64,000 nt of DNA, taken from assembly GCF_900115745.1 (NCBI RefSeq), contig NZ_FOXP01000009.1, positions 118,646 through 182,645 on the forward strand. The letters run 5' to 3'. Positions 1 through 10,138 of the stretch are shown piece by piece. Position numbers and translations under genes: made by a program. The DNA is from Sphingomonas rubra. GTDB lineage: Bacteria > Pseudomonadota > Alphaproteobacteria > Sphingomonadales > Sphingomonadaceae. The notes under the pieces were generated by a model. The model worked only from the letters and a program-made list of their open reading frames with translations. It did not search any database and was not told the DNA's origin. Numbering within the stretch: position 1 is the first letter of the stretch; each line of letters opens with the position of its first letter.

Positions 1-655
1 GGCGCTGCGGCGAAGCCGCGACGTGGTCCGCGCGACGCCGGTGCCGCGCGCGGAGCTGGAGCAACTGCTGCGCCCCTGGCTGGGCAGCGACGCCGCCGAT
101 GCCGGGCTGCCGGTGCCCGCGATGATCGACGTCGACCTCGCCCGCGGCGGCAGCGACGCCGCGGTCGCGCGCGTTGCGGCGGTGGCGACGGCGGCCAGCC
201 CGGCGGCGCGGGTCGATCGCCATGCGCGCTGGATGTCGCCGGTCGGCGGGCTGATGCGGTCGCTCAGCTGGCTGGCGGCCGGGATCGTGCTGCTGATGGC
301 GGCGGCGACCGCGGCGGTGGTCGTGCTGGCCGCGCGCGCCGGGCTGGAGGCGCATCGCGGCACCATCGGCGTCATGCACATGCTGGGCGCGACCGACGTG
401 CAGCTGGCGCGTCTGTTCCAGCGGCGGATCACCGCCGACGCGCTGATCGGCGGGCTGGCCGGCACCGTCGCGGCGATGGCGGTGGCCGCCGCGGTCGGCC
501 GGCAGCTGTTGACCTTGGGGTCGGAGCTGGTCGGCGGCGTCGCGCTGGCGCCGGCCGACTGGATCGCACTGGCGCTGCTGCCGCTCGGCTTCGCCCTGCT
601 CGCGACGCTGGCCGCGCGGTGGACGGTGACGCGGGCGCTCGGACGGACGCTGTGA
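1..655 (+). CDS. ftsX: Cell-division protein FtsX (3' part, truncated by window edge)
   Basis: The reading frame is open from base 2 with no start in view, so the 5' end and probably ftsE lie upstream. FtsX is the inner-membrane partner of the ATPase FtsE and links septum assembly to peptidoglycan hydrolases. The visible part (about 217 residues) has a short periplasmic segment, a hydrophobic helix starting at LSWLAAGIVLLMAA, the conserved FtsX stretch GTIGVMHMLGATD followed by LARLFQRR, and two further hydrophobic C-terminal helices. This is the FtsX/MacB permease fold. The next gene starts 11 bases downstream, which suggests co-transcription. The family call is firm; the N-terminal domain cannot be assessed. 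Confidence 0.88.
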   Translation, partial: ALRRSRDVVRATPVPRAELEQLLRPWLGSDAADAGLPVPAMIDVDLARGGSDAAVARVAAVATAASPAARVDRHARWMSPVGGLMRSLSWLAAGIVLLMAAATAAVVVLAARAGLEAHRGTIGVMHMLGATDVQLARLFQRRITADALIGGLAGTVAAMAVAAAVGRQLLTLGSELVGGVALAPADWIALALLPLGFALLATLAARWTVTRALGRTL

Positions 656-665
656 GGGCGGGGTC

Positions 666-1202
666 GTGATCGTGCGGACGCTCAGCGTGGCGCTGCTCGC
701 CTGGTGCCTCGGCTTCGCGGCGTTCATGCTGCTGCTGCCGGCACCGCTGGAGGGCAACACGACCGACGCGGTGGTGGTGCCGACCGGGGCGCCGGGGCGG
801 ATCGATCGCGGCTTGGCGCTGATGGCCCGGCACCAGGCGCGCCGGATGCTGGTGACCGGCGTGGGCGCGGGCGTGCGGCCGGTCGACCTGCAGCGGACCT
901 ATCACGCCTCGCCGCGGCTGATCGCCTGCTGCGTCGACCTGGGCGACGAGGCGGTCGATACCCGCTCCAACGCCGCCGAGACCGCGGCCTGGGTGGCCAG
1001 GCACCGCTTCGGCAGCGTCCGCCTGGTCACCTCCGACTGGCACCTGCCGCGCGCGCGCATGGAGCTGGCGGCCGCACTCGGCCCGCGGGTGGTGGTGCTG
1101 GGCGACGGGGTGCCGAGCAGCCCGCGACTGGGCACGCTGGTCAACGAGTACAACAAGCTGCTGCTGCGCCGGGTGGCGCTGTGGCTGGGGATCGGCGCAT
1201 GA
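666..1202 (+). CDS. YdcF/SanA-like DUF218 membrane protein
   Basis: A 178-residue protein starting at GTG. The N-terminus (LSVALLAWCLGFAAFMLLLP) is one membrane anchor or uncleaved signal. The rest matches the DUF218 (YdcF/SanA/ElyC) pattern: a Rossmann-like strand ending AVVVPTGAPGRIDRG, then RRMLVTGVG, DTRSNAAETAAW and LVTSDWHLPRAR, the last being the family's T-S-x-x-H-x-x-R hallmark. Relatives are implicated in cell-envelope or peptidoglycan precursor processes, but the reaction is not settled. The stop overlaps the plsC start as ATGA, so the two are probably translationally coupled in an ftsX-ydcF-plsC group. Confidence 0.82.
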   Translation: MIVRTLSVALLAWCLGFAAFMLLLPAPLEGNTTDAVVVPTGAPGRIDRGLALMARHQARRMLVTGVGAGVRPVDLQRTYHASPRLIACCVDLGDEAVDTRSNAAETAAWVARHRFGSVRLVTSDWHLPRARMELAAALGPRVVVLGDGVPSSPRLGTLVNEYNKLLLRRVALWLGIGA

Positions 1203-1909
1203 CCTGGCTCCGCAACATCGCCTTCGCGATCGTCTTCTACGGCGGGTCGGTGCCGATCGTGCTGGCGACGCCGGTCAGCGCGCTGTTCGGCCAGCGGGCG
1301 GTGATCGCCAACGCCACGCTGTGGACGCGCTTCCACGCCTGGGCGGTGCGATGGCTGCTCGGCATCCGCGTCGTGGTGGAGGGGGAACGGCCCGCCGGCC
1401 CCGCCCTCTACGCCGCCAAACACCAGTCGATGTGGGAGACGCTGGAGCTGCAACAGCGGCTGGACGGGCCGGCGATGGTGCTGAAGCGCGAGCTGACGCG
1501 CATCCCGGTCTGGGGCTGGGCGGCGGTCCGCTACGGCGCCATCCCCGTCGACCGCGACGCCTCCGCCGCGGCGCTGCGCCGGATGATGAAGGCGGGGCAG
1601 GCGGCGCGGGCGCAGGGCCGGTCGGTGTTCATCTTCCCCGAAGGGACGCGCGTGCCGCCCGGAGAGGCGCCACCGCTGAAATCGGGCTTCGCCGGGCTCT
1701 ACCGCGCGATCGGCCTGCCGGTGGTGCCCGTCGCGCTCGACGCCGGGCGGCTATGGCCCAAACGGGGGCTGAAGCGTGCCGGCACGATCACCCTGCGCTA
1801 TGGTAAGACAATCCCCGCCGGCCTCCCGCGCGCGGAGATCGAGCGCCTGGTCCACACCGGCATGAACGCGCTGGAACCCGCGGCTCAGCCCGCCTTGCCG
1901 CCCGCCTGA
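1199..1909 (+). CDS. plsC: 1-acyl-sn-glycerol-3-phosphate acyltransferase
   Basis: A 236-residue PlsC-family enzyme that transfers the second acyl chain to lysophosphatidate at the inner membrane, giving phosphatidic acid. The N-terminal 30 residues are hydrophobic. The acyltransferase motif I is H75-QSMW-E80, with Glu where most members have Asp (H-x4-D). Motif III is FPEGTR at 146-151, and a GAIPVDRD segment lies between them. The ATG overlaps the upstream stop by four bases. The 3' end overlaps the convergent lipoprotein gene by 25 bases. The longer in-frame opening upstream (from 704) is only a shadow of the YdcF gene. Confidence 0.88.
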   Translation: MTWLRNIAFAIVFYGGSVPIVLATPVSALFGQRAVIANATLWTRFHAWAVRWLLGIRVVVEGERPAGPALYAAKHQSMWETLELQQRLDGPAMVLKRELTRIPVWGWAAVRYGAIPVDRDASAAALRRMMKAGQAARAQGRSVFIFPEGTRVPPGEAPPLKSGFAGLYRAIGLPVVPVALDAGRLWPKRGLKRAGTITLRYGKTIPAGLPRAEIERLVHTGMNALEPAAQPALPPA

Positions 1910-2268
1910 CGCAGTTCCGTCCGGTTGGTGACGGTGGCGGTGCCGCCTTCGCCGATCGCGACGATCCACTGATTGCCGTCCTCGCACGTCGCCGCCCAGG
2001 TCGGCGGCGAGCCCTGGGCGGTCACCTCCGTCGCCTCGGTCACGCCCTGGCAATCGCGACCGGCATCGCGGATCGCGCGCAGCAGCACCGCGGTGCGCTG
2101 CCCGGCGGGCAGGTCGCGGATCGTCGCGGCGGTGTTGCCGTCCGGCGCGGCGACGTTCGCCGTCTCCGCGGCGTCGTTGCCGCCCGGCGATCCGCCGCAC
2201 GCGGCGACCAGCATCAGCGGCGCGAGCAGGGCGGCGGGAAGGATCGACGTGCTTCGCGAACGGATCAT
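1885..2268 (-). CDS. Small predicted lipoprotein, unknown function
   Basis: A 127-residue protein preceded by a strong ribosome-binding site (AGGAGGA). The first 24 residues form a lipoprotein signal peptide ending VAAC, with C24 as the predicted lipidated cysteine. The mature part begins GGSPGGND, is low in complexity for about 20 residues, and then has a compact domain with two cysteines (RDCQG and ATCEDG) that may form a disulfide. I do not recognise a named family. The gene is convergent with plsC. An extended in-frame opening towards 2643 runs into the yefM/yoeB genes and is not credible as coding. Confidence 0.7.
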   Translation of the reverse strand: MIRSRSTSILPAALLAPLMLVAACGGSPGGNDAAETANVAAPDGNTAATIRDLPAGQRTAVLLRAIRDAGRDCQGVTEATEVTAQGSPPTWAATCEDGNQWIVAIGEGGTATVTNRTELRQAGGKAG

Positions 2269-2344
2269 GGCTTCCTCCTGTTGTCCCGCTGAACGTCCGA
2301 CCGGGCGGCGGGTTGCGGCAGGAAGGTTCGGCTTTCGTTGACAT

Positions 2345-2362
2345 TGGACAGGTCGTTGTCCA
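2345..2362. promoter_or_regulatory. Palindromic operator candidate upstream of yefM
   Basis: A perfect 6-bp inverted repeat, TGGACA-N6-TGTCCA, ends 11 bases before the yefM ATG. A TTGACA hexamer at 2338-2343 just upstream could be a -35 box. YefM-type antitoxins autorepress through palindromes with TGTACA-like cores (family knowledge), so this is the expected place and form of the operator. Binding itself is inferred. Confidence 0.5.
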
Positions 2363-2373
2363 CTTCTGCGGGT

Positions 2374-2619
2374 ATGCACGCCGTCAGCTATTCCGAAGCC
2401 CGCGAAAATCTGAAGTCGATGATCGACAAGGTGGTCGCCGATCGGGCGCCGCTCGCGATCACGCGCCAACGCGGCGAGGGCGCGGTCTTGATCTCCGCGA
2501 GCGAGTGGGCGTCGATCGAGGAAACGCTGCACCTGCTGTCGTCGCCCCGAAATGCCGAGCGGCTGCTGCAAGCGGTGCGTGGCTTCGAGGCCGGCGACGA
2601 AGGCGTGCCGCTGCCGTGA
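2374..2619 (+). CDS. yefM: Antitoxin of YefM/Phd family
   Basis: An 81-residue antitoxin. The N-terminal half (MHAVSYSEARENLKSMIDKV, then APLAITRQRGEGAVLISASEW) is the typical YefM/Phd DNA-binding fold; the C-terminal tail is the toxin-neutralising part. The protein should bind its own operator and block the YoeB toxin encoded next. The ATG at 2374 was preferred over the ATG at 2338 because family members begin at this motif and the earlier start would overlap the palindrome. Its stop overlaps the toxin start by four bases (GTGA). Confidence 0.87.
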   Translation: MHAVSYSEARENLKSMIDKVVADRAPLAITRQRGEGAVLISASEWASIEETLHLLSSPRNAERLLQAVRGFEAGDEGVPLP

Positions 2620-2882
2620 GGGTGGCGTTCTCGCCGACGGCATGGGACGATTACCGCCATTGGCAGGAGCATGACACCAAGCTGATCGACAAGATCAACG
2701 CCTTGATCGAGGAATGCCGCCGCCACCCGTTCAAGGGCACGGGCAAGCCCGAGCCGCTAGGCGGCAACCTGTCCGGCTGGTGGTCGCGGCGGATCAGCCA
2801 CGAACACCGCTTCGTGTACCGCGTGACAGGATCAGGCGAGGAGCAGGTGCTTCAGGTGGCGCAGTGCCGGTATCATTATTGA
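2616..2882 (+). CDS. yoeB: Toxin of Txe/YoeB family (ribosome-dependent mRNA endonuclease)
   Basis: An 88-residue YoeB-like toxin starting at GTG. Members bind the ribosomal A site and cleave mRNA during translation. Visible hallmarks are AWDDYRHWQEHD near the N-terminus, the KPEPL glutamate (E47), RRISHEHRFVYRV in the middle, and the C-terminal CRYHY whose last two residues are the family's catalytic His-Tyr. All expected catalytic residues are present, so the toxin looks intact. It is translationally coupled to yefM and followed by a clear terminator at 2978-3007, making a self-contained module. Confidence 0.9.
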   Translation: MRVAFSPTAWDDYRHWQEHDTKLIDKINALIEECRRHPFKGTGKPEPLGGNLSGWWSRRISHEHRFVYRVTGSGEEQVLQVAQCRYHY

Positions 2883-2977
2883 CCGCCACCGTAGCAATGC
2901 ACCTCATGACGCAGAACGATGGCGAGCAGCTGAACAATCTGCTCAGCCTACCCGAGGCCATAGTCAGCTAGACCGGC

Positions 2978-3007
2978 GGCCCCGCATCATGTGCGGGGCC
3001 GTCTTTT
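2978..3007 (+). terminator. Rho-independent terminator of yefM-yoeB
   Basis: A perfect 9-bp stem (GGCCCCGCA at 2978-2986 with TGCGGGGCC at 2992-3000) and a 5-base loop, followed by GTCTTTTATT. The U-rich tract lies on the + strand side, so it terminates the toxin-antitoxin transcript. The hairpin could also slow transcription leaving thiC on the other strand. Confidence 0.8.
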
Positions 3008-3008
3008 A

Positions 3009-5062
<2,054 letters not shown>

Positions 5063-5097
5063 GATGGCCTATGCATAAGCGGGTAAGCGGTGGGCTA

Positions 5098-5135
5098 CAA
5101 ATGAAAAGGGGCCGCGCCTCGCCGGCACGGCTCCC
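5098..5135 (-). terminator. Rho-independent terminator of the ferritin-like operon
   Basis: On the minus strand an 8-bp stem (GCCGTGCC with GGCGCGGC, one G-T pair), extended by GGG/CCC, is followed by TTTTCATTT. It lies just after the stop of the downstream ferritin-like gene (5156) and separates that operon from the thiC leader. Confidence 0.75.
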
Positions 5136-5155
5136 TTCTCGGTCGCCTGCCCGGA

Positions 5156-6178
5156 TCAGGTCGTCGTCGTGAACGAGCCGTTGACGCCGTTCGGGAAGAA
5201 GCTGGCCGCGGTCGGCGTTCTGCCGAGATAGACGATGCTCAGCACCTGCTGCGGCGTGCGGCTGTACGCGATGGCGTTGCCGTCGGCGGGGACGATGTTC
5301 GACACGCCGGTCAACAGATCGCCGATGTTGGTGCCGCCGACGCCCTCGTCGAGATCGGACGAGCCGTCGAGGCTGTCGCGGGCGTCGGAGATGCGGGTTG
5401 CGTTGGTGATGAGGTCGCGGTTGGTGATGCCGCGATTGTAGATGATCGTGCGGACCAGCCCCGCATGGTACGCCTCGGCCGCGAGGATGCCGGCGGCCGC
5501 CTCCAGGAAGGTGCGGTTGGTGATGAGCGGCGACGCGCCCTTGTAGGCGGTGACGCCCACGTCCTCGAAAATGTACGCGCCGAGGAGGAAGTTGATCGGG
5601 TTGAGGTACGGGTCGAAGGTCGAGGTGCTGTTGTCGGGGATGACCCCCGCCGCGCGGGCTGCGGCGGTGAACGCGCCGGTGGTCGTGCCCGATATGTTGA
5701 TCGCCGGCTGTGCCGTGGCCGACGCGCCCAGTGCCGAGCGCAGGAAGTTGACATGGGCGATCTCGTCATAGGCGATCTCGCGCGCGTACTCGCCGATCAG
5801 CGGGTCGCCCGAGAAGTTGACTGCGCGCGGGAAGCCGTCGCCGCTGCCGGTCTGCACCGCGCCTTGCGTGCCAGTGCCGGTCAGCGACGCGGCGGGCAGG
5901 CCGGTGCCGAAGGCCGCGTAGGAGTAGAATTGCGCTTCCAGATATTCGAGCTGGAGCGCGAAGTTGAGCACCTGGACGTCGACCGACACCGACGTGGCGG
6001 TGGGCGTCGGCGTCGGCGTCGGCGCGGGGGTATCGTCGTCGTCGTCGCAGGCGGCGAGGAGCGACAGGCCGCCCGCCATCACGGTGGCGCCGGCCGCGGC
6101 GCGCATGAAGGCGCGGCGCTGGTCGCGGCGGGCTTGCGTCTTCTCGATGATCTCGAGAACGGTCTGCTGGTCGTGCAT
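5156..6178 (-). CDS. Tat-exported ferritin-like domain lipoprotein
   Basis: A 340-residue protein of the Ferritin_2 (PF13668-type) family. Residues 1-44 are a twin-arginine signal (QRRAFMR) that ends in a lipobox, LLAAC44, so it is probably a periplasmic or outer-membrane lipoprotein. A D5 run and a Pro-Thr repeat linker follow. The helical bundle has likely metal ligands in LEYLEAQFYSY, DEIAHVNFLRSALG and AAEAYHAGLVR. The substrate is unknown; relatives are secreted or spore/desiccation-linked proteins. Its start lies 16 bases after the stop of a paralogue, so the two form an operon ended by the terminator at 5098-5135. Confidence 0.83.
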   Translation of the reverse strand: MHDQQTVLEIIEKTQARRDQRRAFMRAAAGATVMAGGLSLLAACDDDDDTPAPTPTPTPTATSVSVDVQVLNFALQLEYLEAQFYSYAAFGTGLPAASLTGTGTQGAVQTGSGDGFPRAVNFSGDPLIGEYAREIAYDEIAHVNFLRSALGASATAQPAINISGTTTGAFTAAARAAGVIPDNSTSTFDPYLNPINFLLGAYIFEDVGVTAYKGASPLITNRTFLEAAAGILAAEAYHAGLVRTIIYNRGITNRDLITNATRISDARDSLDGSSDLDEGVGGTNIGDLLTGVSNIVPADGNAIAYSRTPQQVLSIVYLGRTPTAASFFPNGVNGSFTTTT

Positions 6179-6194
6179 GATGCTGTTCCCTCGA

Positions 6195-7202
6195 TCAGTT
6201 GGCGGTGCTGGCGCGCAGCGCGGCGTTGCCGTTGACGCCGCTCGGGAAGAAGCCGCCCATCGTCGCCGCGGCGCGGGTGAGATAGACGATGTTGAGCACC
6301 TGGCCGGGCGAGCGGCTGTAGGCGAGCCCGTTCGGGTCGAGCGGCACGATGTTCGATTCCGCCGCGGTCGCGCCCGTGCGGGTCAGGGGCGAGATGCCCT
6401 GATCCAAGTCCATCGACCCGTCCAGCGTGTCGCGCGCGTTGGAGATGCCGTCGGCGAAGGTGCGCAGGTCGGGCGCGGCCACGCCGCGGGCGTACAGCGT
6501 CGTGCGCACGGTGGCGGCGTGGTACGCCTCCACCGCGAGGATGCCGGCCGCCGCCTCCAGGAAGATCTTGTTGGTGATGAGCGGCGACGCCCCCTTGTAG
6601 GCGGTGACGCCGACATCCTCGAAGATGTACGCGCCGAGCAGGAAGTTGTCGTCGTTGGCGTACGGGTCGAAGGTCGATCCGCCGGGGATGCTGGCGGCGG
6701 TCGCCGCCGCGGCGAAGGCGCTGCCCGCGCCGCCCGCGATGTTGATCGCCGGCTGCGCCACGGCGGCGTTGCCGAGCGCGGAGGCCGACCGCAGGAAGGA
6801 GACGTGCGCGATCTCGTCCGCCGCGATCTCGCGGGCGTAGGCGGCCACCGCCCGGTCGGTGAACGGCACCCGGCGCGCCTGGGTGGCGCCGGAGCCGATC
6901 TGCACCGCGCCCTGCGCACCCGTGGTCGTCACGCCCGTCTGCAGATTGGCGGCTAGGCCCACGCCGTTGGCGGCGTAGGAATAGAATTGCGCCTCGAGAT
7001 ATTCGAGATTCAGCGCGAAGTTGAGGATGTCGACATCGGTCAGCGCCGTCTGCGCGCCCGCGCGCGAGGAGAAGTTGAGTGCCGCGACGCCGCCGACGGC
7101 GAGCGCGCCGACGCCGAAGGCCGACTTGAAGAATTCCCGTCGTGCCTCGCGACGCTGGACGCGGTGGTCCATCGCCTCGATCAATTGGCCGCTGTCGGTC
7201 AT
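6195..7202 (-). CDS. Tat-exported ferritin-like domain protein (paralogue, first in operon)
   Basis: A 335-residue Ferritin_2-type protein closely related to its downstream neighbour, with the same motifs (LEYLEAQFYSYAANG, DEIAHVSFLRSAS, AVEAYHAATVR). The N-terminus has a twin-arginine motif (ARREFFKSAFG), a hydrophobic stretch and a likely cleavage site after AGA near residue 50. It has no lipobox, so it should be released into the periplasm, in contrast to the lipoprotein paralogue. The tandem probably arose by duplication, and the two may work together on one substrate or as a mixed oligomer. The upstream region holds two inverted repeats. Confidence 0.83.
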   Translation of the reverse strand: MTDSGQLIEAMDHRVQRREARREFFKSAFGVGALAVGGVAALNFSSRAGAQTALTDVDILNFALNLEYLEAQFYSYAANGVGLAANLQTGVTTTGAQGAVQIGSGATQARRVPFTDRAVAAYAREIAADEIAHVSFLRSASALGNAAVAQPAINIAGGAGSAFAAAATAASIPGGSTFDPYANDDNFLLGAYIFEDVGVTAYKGASPLITNKIFLEAAAGILAVEAYHAATVRTTLYARGVAAPDLRTFADGISNARDTLDGSMDLDQGISPLTRTGATAAESNIVPLDPNGLAYSRSPGQVLNIVYLTRAAATMGGFFPSGVNGNAALRASTAN

Positions 7203-7221
7203 GCATCATCCCCTTGATGGG

Positions 7222-7245
7222 GGTCGGCGCAGGGGTGTGCCGACC
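7222..7245. promoter_or_regulatory. Inverted repeat in ferritin-operon leader
   Basis: GGTCGGC (7222-7228) and GCCGACC (7239-7245) form a perfect 7-bp inverted repeat with a 10-base spacer, 20 bases upstream of the first ferritin-like start. It could be an operator or a leader hairpin. Its function is not established. Confidence 0.35.
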
Positions 7246-7322
7246 TTCACTCGGCAGCCGATCCGCGCAGCGTTGCACCGGCTACGTCCGAGATACGGGA
7301 CGGCGGGGCGGAAGGACGCACC

Positions 7323-7355
7323 CGATCCGATTGTTTTTGTCTAGCGATCGGATCG
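7323..7355. promoter_or_regulatory. 9-bp inverted repeat between merR and the ferritin-like operon
   Basis: CGATCCGAT (7323-7331) and ATCGGATCG (7347-7355) pair perfectly around a 15-base AT-richer spacer. On the minus strand no U-run follows, so it is a poor terminator for the fabH-merR operon. An operator or a weak attenuator for the ferritin operon is equally possible. Confidence 0.35.
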
Positions 7356-7389
7356 ACGGTCGCCGTCAGGACGCCCCGGCAGGCCGCCG

Positions 7390-7725
7390 CTACCGCCCGT
7401 CCGCCGCCAGCGCCGCGGCCAAAGCGTCGCGGATCGCGCGCAACGTCGCCAGCGGATCGTCGCCGCTCGCCTTGCTCTCCGCGAGAAGCAACTGCTGCAC
7501 GCCGCGGATCGTATAGCCCTCGCGGTTGAGCAGCGCGTCGATGCGCCGCACCAGCAGCACGTCCTCTGCCCGGTAGTAGCGCCGGTTGCCGGCGCGCGTC
7601 AGCGGCTTGAGCGCGGGAAACCGCGTCTCCCAGTACCGCAGCACGTGGTGCGGCAGCCCGGTCTCGGCGGAAACCTCGCCGATCGTGCGCAGCGCGCCGC
7701 TCGCTTTGGCGCCGGGCGCGGCCAC
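7390..7725 (-). CDS. MerR family transcriptional regulator
   Basis: A 111-residue protein with an N-terminal MerR winged helix (TIGEVSAETGLPHHVLRYWE, then RAGNRRYYRAEDV) and a short C-terminal helix instead of a long coiled coil and ligand domain. A GTG at 7725, eight bases after the ihfA stop, is the only reasonable start in the gap; its ribosome-binding site is weak. The gene ends the rpmF-plsX-fabH-ihfA string, an arrangement seen in many alphaproteobacteria. Its target is unknown. It has no visible metal-binding cysteines. Confidence 0.85.
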   Translation of the reverse strand: MAAPGAKASGALRTIGEVSAETGLPHHVLRYWETRFPALKPLTRAGNRRYYRAEDVLLVRRIDALLNREGYTIRGVQQLLLAESKASGDDPLATLRAIRDALAAALAADGR

Positions 7726-7733
7726 GCCCCGCG

Positions 7734-8045
7734 TCAGTGGTGCGCGGCGGCGATGCGCTCGCGCATGATCTGGCTGGCGCGGAAGGTCAGCACGCGGCGC
7801 GGGGCGATCGGCACCTCGACGCCGGTCTTGGGATTGCGGCCGACGCGCTCGCCCTTGTCGCGCAGCACGAAGGTGCCGAACCCGGAGATCTTGACGTTGT
7901 CGCCGTTCGACAGCGACTCGCACATGCACGCCAGGATCTGCTCGACGATTTCGCCCGAATCACTGCGGCTCAGCCCCACCTCGCGGTGCAGCGCCTCCGC
8001 CAGATCGGCCCGCGTCAGCGTTCCGAGATCGTTCGTCATCAGCAT
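7734..8045 (-). CDS. ihfA: Integration host factor subunit alpha
   Basis: A DNA-bending protein of the HU/IHF family of about 103 residues. Visible landmarks are [17 protein letters not shown], the hinge region [12 protein letters not shown], and the DNA-intercalating arm containing [11 protein letters not shown]. The GRNPKTG form and the position between fabH and merR fit IhfA rather than HU. The ATG at 8045 was chosen, with a GGGAGGG about 11 bases upstream; a second ATG at 8039 is equally possible. Translation probably depends on its own signal, since a 75-base gap separates it from fabH. Confidence 0.9.
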   Translation of the reverse strand: MLMTNDLGTLTRADLAEALHREVGLSRSDSGEIVEQILACMCESLSNGDNVKISGFGTFVLRDKGERVGRNPKTGVEVPIAPRRVLTFRASQIMRERIAAAHH

Positions 8046-8120
8046 CGGTCCGTTTCCCTCCCACACGCAATCTACACAAGCGGCGGTTCGAGCGATAGAC
8101 CCTATGCCACAGGTTAACCC

Positions 8121-9086
8121 TCAGATGCGGATCACCGCGGCGCCCCAGGTGAAACCGCCGCCCATCGCCTCCAGCACGACGATGTCGCCCTGCTTCACCC
8201 GTCCGTCGCGCACCGCCACGTCGAGCGCGAGCGGCACGGACGCGGCCGACGTGTTGGCGTGCTGATCGACCGTCACCACCACCTTCTCCGGCGCCAGGCC
8301 CAGCTTGCGGGCGGTCGCGTCCAGGATGCGCGCATTGGCCTGATGCGGCACCACCCAATCGACGTCGCCCGCGTCGATCCCGGCGATCCCCAGCGACTCG
8401 GTCATCACCGCGGCCAGGTTGGTCACCGCGTGGCGGAACACCTCGCGCCCCTTCATCCTGAGCTTGCCGACCGTGCCCGTCGTGGAGGGACCGCCGTCGA
8501 CGTAGAGCAGGTCGTTGTGCCGCCCGTCGGCGTGCAGCCGCGTGGCGAGGATGCCGCGGCCTTGCTGCTCGACCTCGCGGCTCTCCAGCACGATCGCGCC
8601 GGCGCCGTCACCGAACAGCACGCAGGTCGTCCGGTCCTCCCAGTCGAGGATGCGGCTGAACGTCTCCGCACCGATCACCAGCGCGCGCCGGTGCACCTGC
8701 GTGCGCAGCATCGAATCGGCGACCTGCACCGCGTAGAGGAAGCCGGAGCACACCGCCGCCACGTCGAACGCGACGCAGTCGTCGATGCCCAGCATCGCCT
8801 GCACCTTGGTGGCGGTCGCCGGAAATGTCTGGTCGGGGGTCGCGGTGGCGAGCACGATCAGGTCGATGTCCTGCGCCGACAGCCCGGCCGCCGCGATCGC
8901 CGCCCTGGCCGCGTCCGCGCCCAGCGTCGCCGTCGTCTCGTCCGGCCCGGCGAGGTGGCGGAAGCGGATGCCGGTGCGCTCGACGATCCACTCGTCCGAG
9001 GTGTCGACCTGCGCCGCCAGTTCCGCGTTCGACACCCGGCGCACCGGCAGCGCCGATCCCGTGCCGGTCAGGACGGATCGGATCAC
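8121..9086 (-). CDS. fabH: Beta-ketoacyl-ACP synthase III
   Basis: A 321-residue KAS III that condenses acetyl-CoA with malonyl-ACP to start fatty acid synthesis. The active-site cysteine is C113 in [12 protein letters not shown]; the catalytic His and Asn are in VPHQANARI and DQHANTSAA. The length is normal. It starts at GTG, overlapping the plsX stop by four bases (GTGA), so the two are coupled. With rpmF and plsX it forms the classic lipid-initiation operon. Confidence 0.95.
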   Translation of the reverse strand: MIRSVLTGTGSALPVRRVSNAELAAQVDTSDEWIVERTGIRFRHLAGPDETTATLGADAARAAIAAAGLSAQDIDLIVLATATPDQTFPATATKVQAMLGIDDCVAFDVAAVCSGFLYAVQVADSMLRTQVHRRALVIGAETFSRILDWEDRTTCVLFGDGAGAIVLESREVEQQGRGILATRLHADGRHNDLLYVDGGPSTTGTVGKLRMKGREVFRHAVTNLAAVMTESLGIAGIDAGDVDWVVPHQANARILDATARKLGLAPEKVVVTVDQHANTSAASVPLALDVAVRDGRVKQGDIVVLEAMGGGFTWGAAVIRI

Positions 9087-10114
9087 GCCGCCGCCCTCTC
9101 GAACTCGGCCAAATCCTCGGCGATGCGCCGCGTCAGGTCGGCGCGGACCAGCTTGGCCGCATTGCCGATCGCCGTGGCGATACCGTTCTCGTTGGCCGAA
9201 CCATGGCTCTTCACCACCACGCCGTTCAGGCCGAGGAAGATCGCGCCATTATGGTTGTTGGGGTCGAGGTGATGTTTCAGCAGCTCGGTCGCCGGGCGTG
9301 AGATCAGGAAGCCGACCTTGGACCGGACGGAGCTGGTAAAGGCGCGCTTCAGCAGGTCGGCGACGAACCGTGCCGTGCCCTCCGCCGTCTTCAGCGCGAT
9401 ATTGCCGGCGAAGCCATCGCACACGATCACGTCGTGCTGCCCGCGCGCCAGCTGGTTGCCCTCGACGAAACCGGTAAAGGCGAGCGGCAGGTGGCTCTGC
9501 TCCTTCAGCACCGCCGCCGCGTCGCGGATCTCGTCGGTGCCCTTCTGCTCTTCCGAACCGATGTTGAGCAGCGCCACGCGCGGCCGGTCGAGATCGAAGA
9601 CGATGCGCGCGTAGGCTGCGCCCATCACCGCGAACTGCACCAGGTTCTGCGCGTCGCACTCGGTGTTGGCGCCCAGATCCAGCATCACCACGTCGTTGTC
9701 GCCCAGCGTCGGCAACGGCGCGGCGAGGGCGGGGCGGTCGATCCCCTTCATGGTGCGCAGCGACAATTTGGCCATCGCCATCAGCGCGCCGGTGTTGCCC
9801 GCGGAGACGGCGGCGGCGGCGCGCCCCTGCTTCACCAAGTCGATGGCGATGCCCATCGACGTCTTCTTGGCGCGACGGATCGCCTGGCCCGCCTTCTCGC
9901 TGGAGCCGACGATCTCGGGGGCGTGGACCACCTCCGAATGCGCGCTGAGGTTGGGATGGCTGGCCAGCCCGGCGCGGACCTGCGCCTCGTCGCCGACCAG
10001 CAGGAAGTGCAGGTCCTCGAACCGGCGTCGCGCACGCGCGACCCCGGCGAGCATCACCGCCAGCCCTTCGTCACCGCCCATCGCGTCAACCGCGATGCAG
10101 GGCCGGTCCGTCAT
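9083..10114 (-). CDS. plsX: Phosphate acyltransferase PlsX
   Basis: A 343-residue enzyme that makes acyl-phosphate from acyl-ACP for the PlsY route to phosphatidic acid. Typical segments include [11 protein letters not shown] at the N-terminus, [19 protein letters not shown] and [20 protein letters not shown]. It lies between rpmF (24 bases away) and fabH (4-base overlap). Together with the plsC at 1199-1909 the window covers two steps of phospholipid initiation. Confidence 0.95.
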   Translation of the reverse strand: MTDRPCIAVDAMGGDEGLAVMLAGVARARRRFEDLHFLLVGDEAQVRAGLASHPNLSAHSEVVHAPEIVGSSEKAGQAIRRAKKTSMGIAIDLVKQGRAAAAVSAGNTGALMAMAKLSLRTMKGIDRPALAAPLPTLGDNDVVMLDLGANTECDAQNLVQFAVMGAAYARIVFDLDRPRVALLNIGSEEQKGTDEIRDAAAVLKEQSHLPLAFTGFVEGNQLARGQHDVIVCDGFAGNIALKTAEGTARFVADLLKRAFTSSVRSKVGFLISRPATELLKHHLDPNNHNGAIFLGLNGVVVKSHGSANENGIATAIGNAAKLVRADLTRRIAEDLAEFERAAA

Positions 10115-10138
10115 AAGCCTGTTTCGCGTCGTTCGGGC

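Noticed and set aside
704..1198. N-terminal extension of PlsC
   Set aside because: This part of the frame overlaps the YdcF gene entirely; the ATG at 1199 gives the normal PlsC length.
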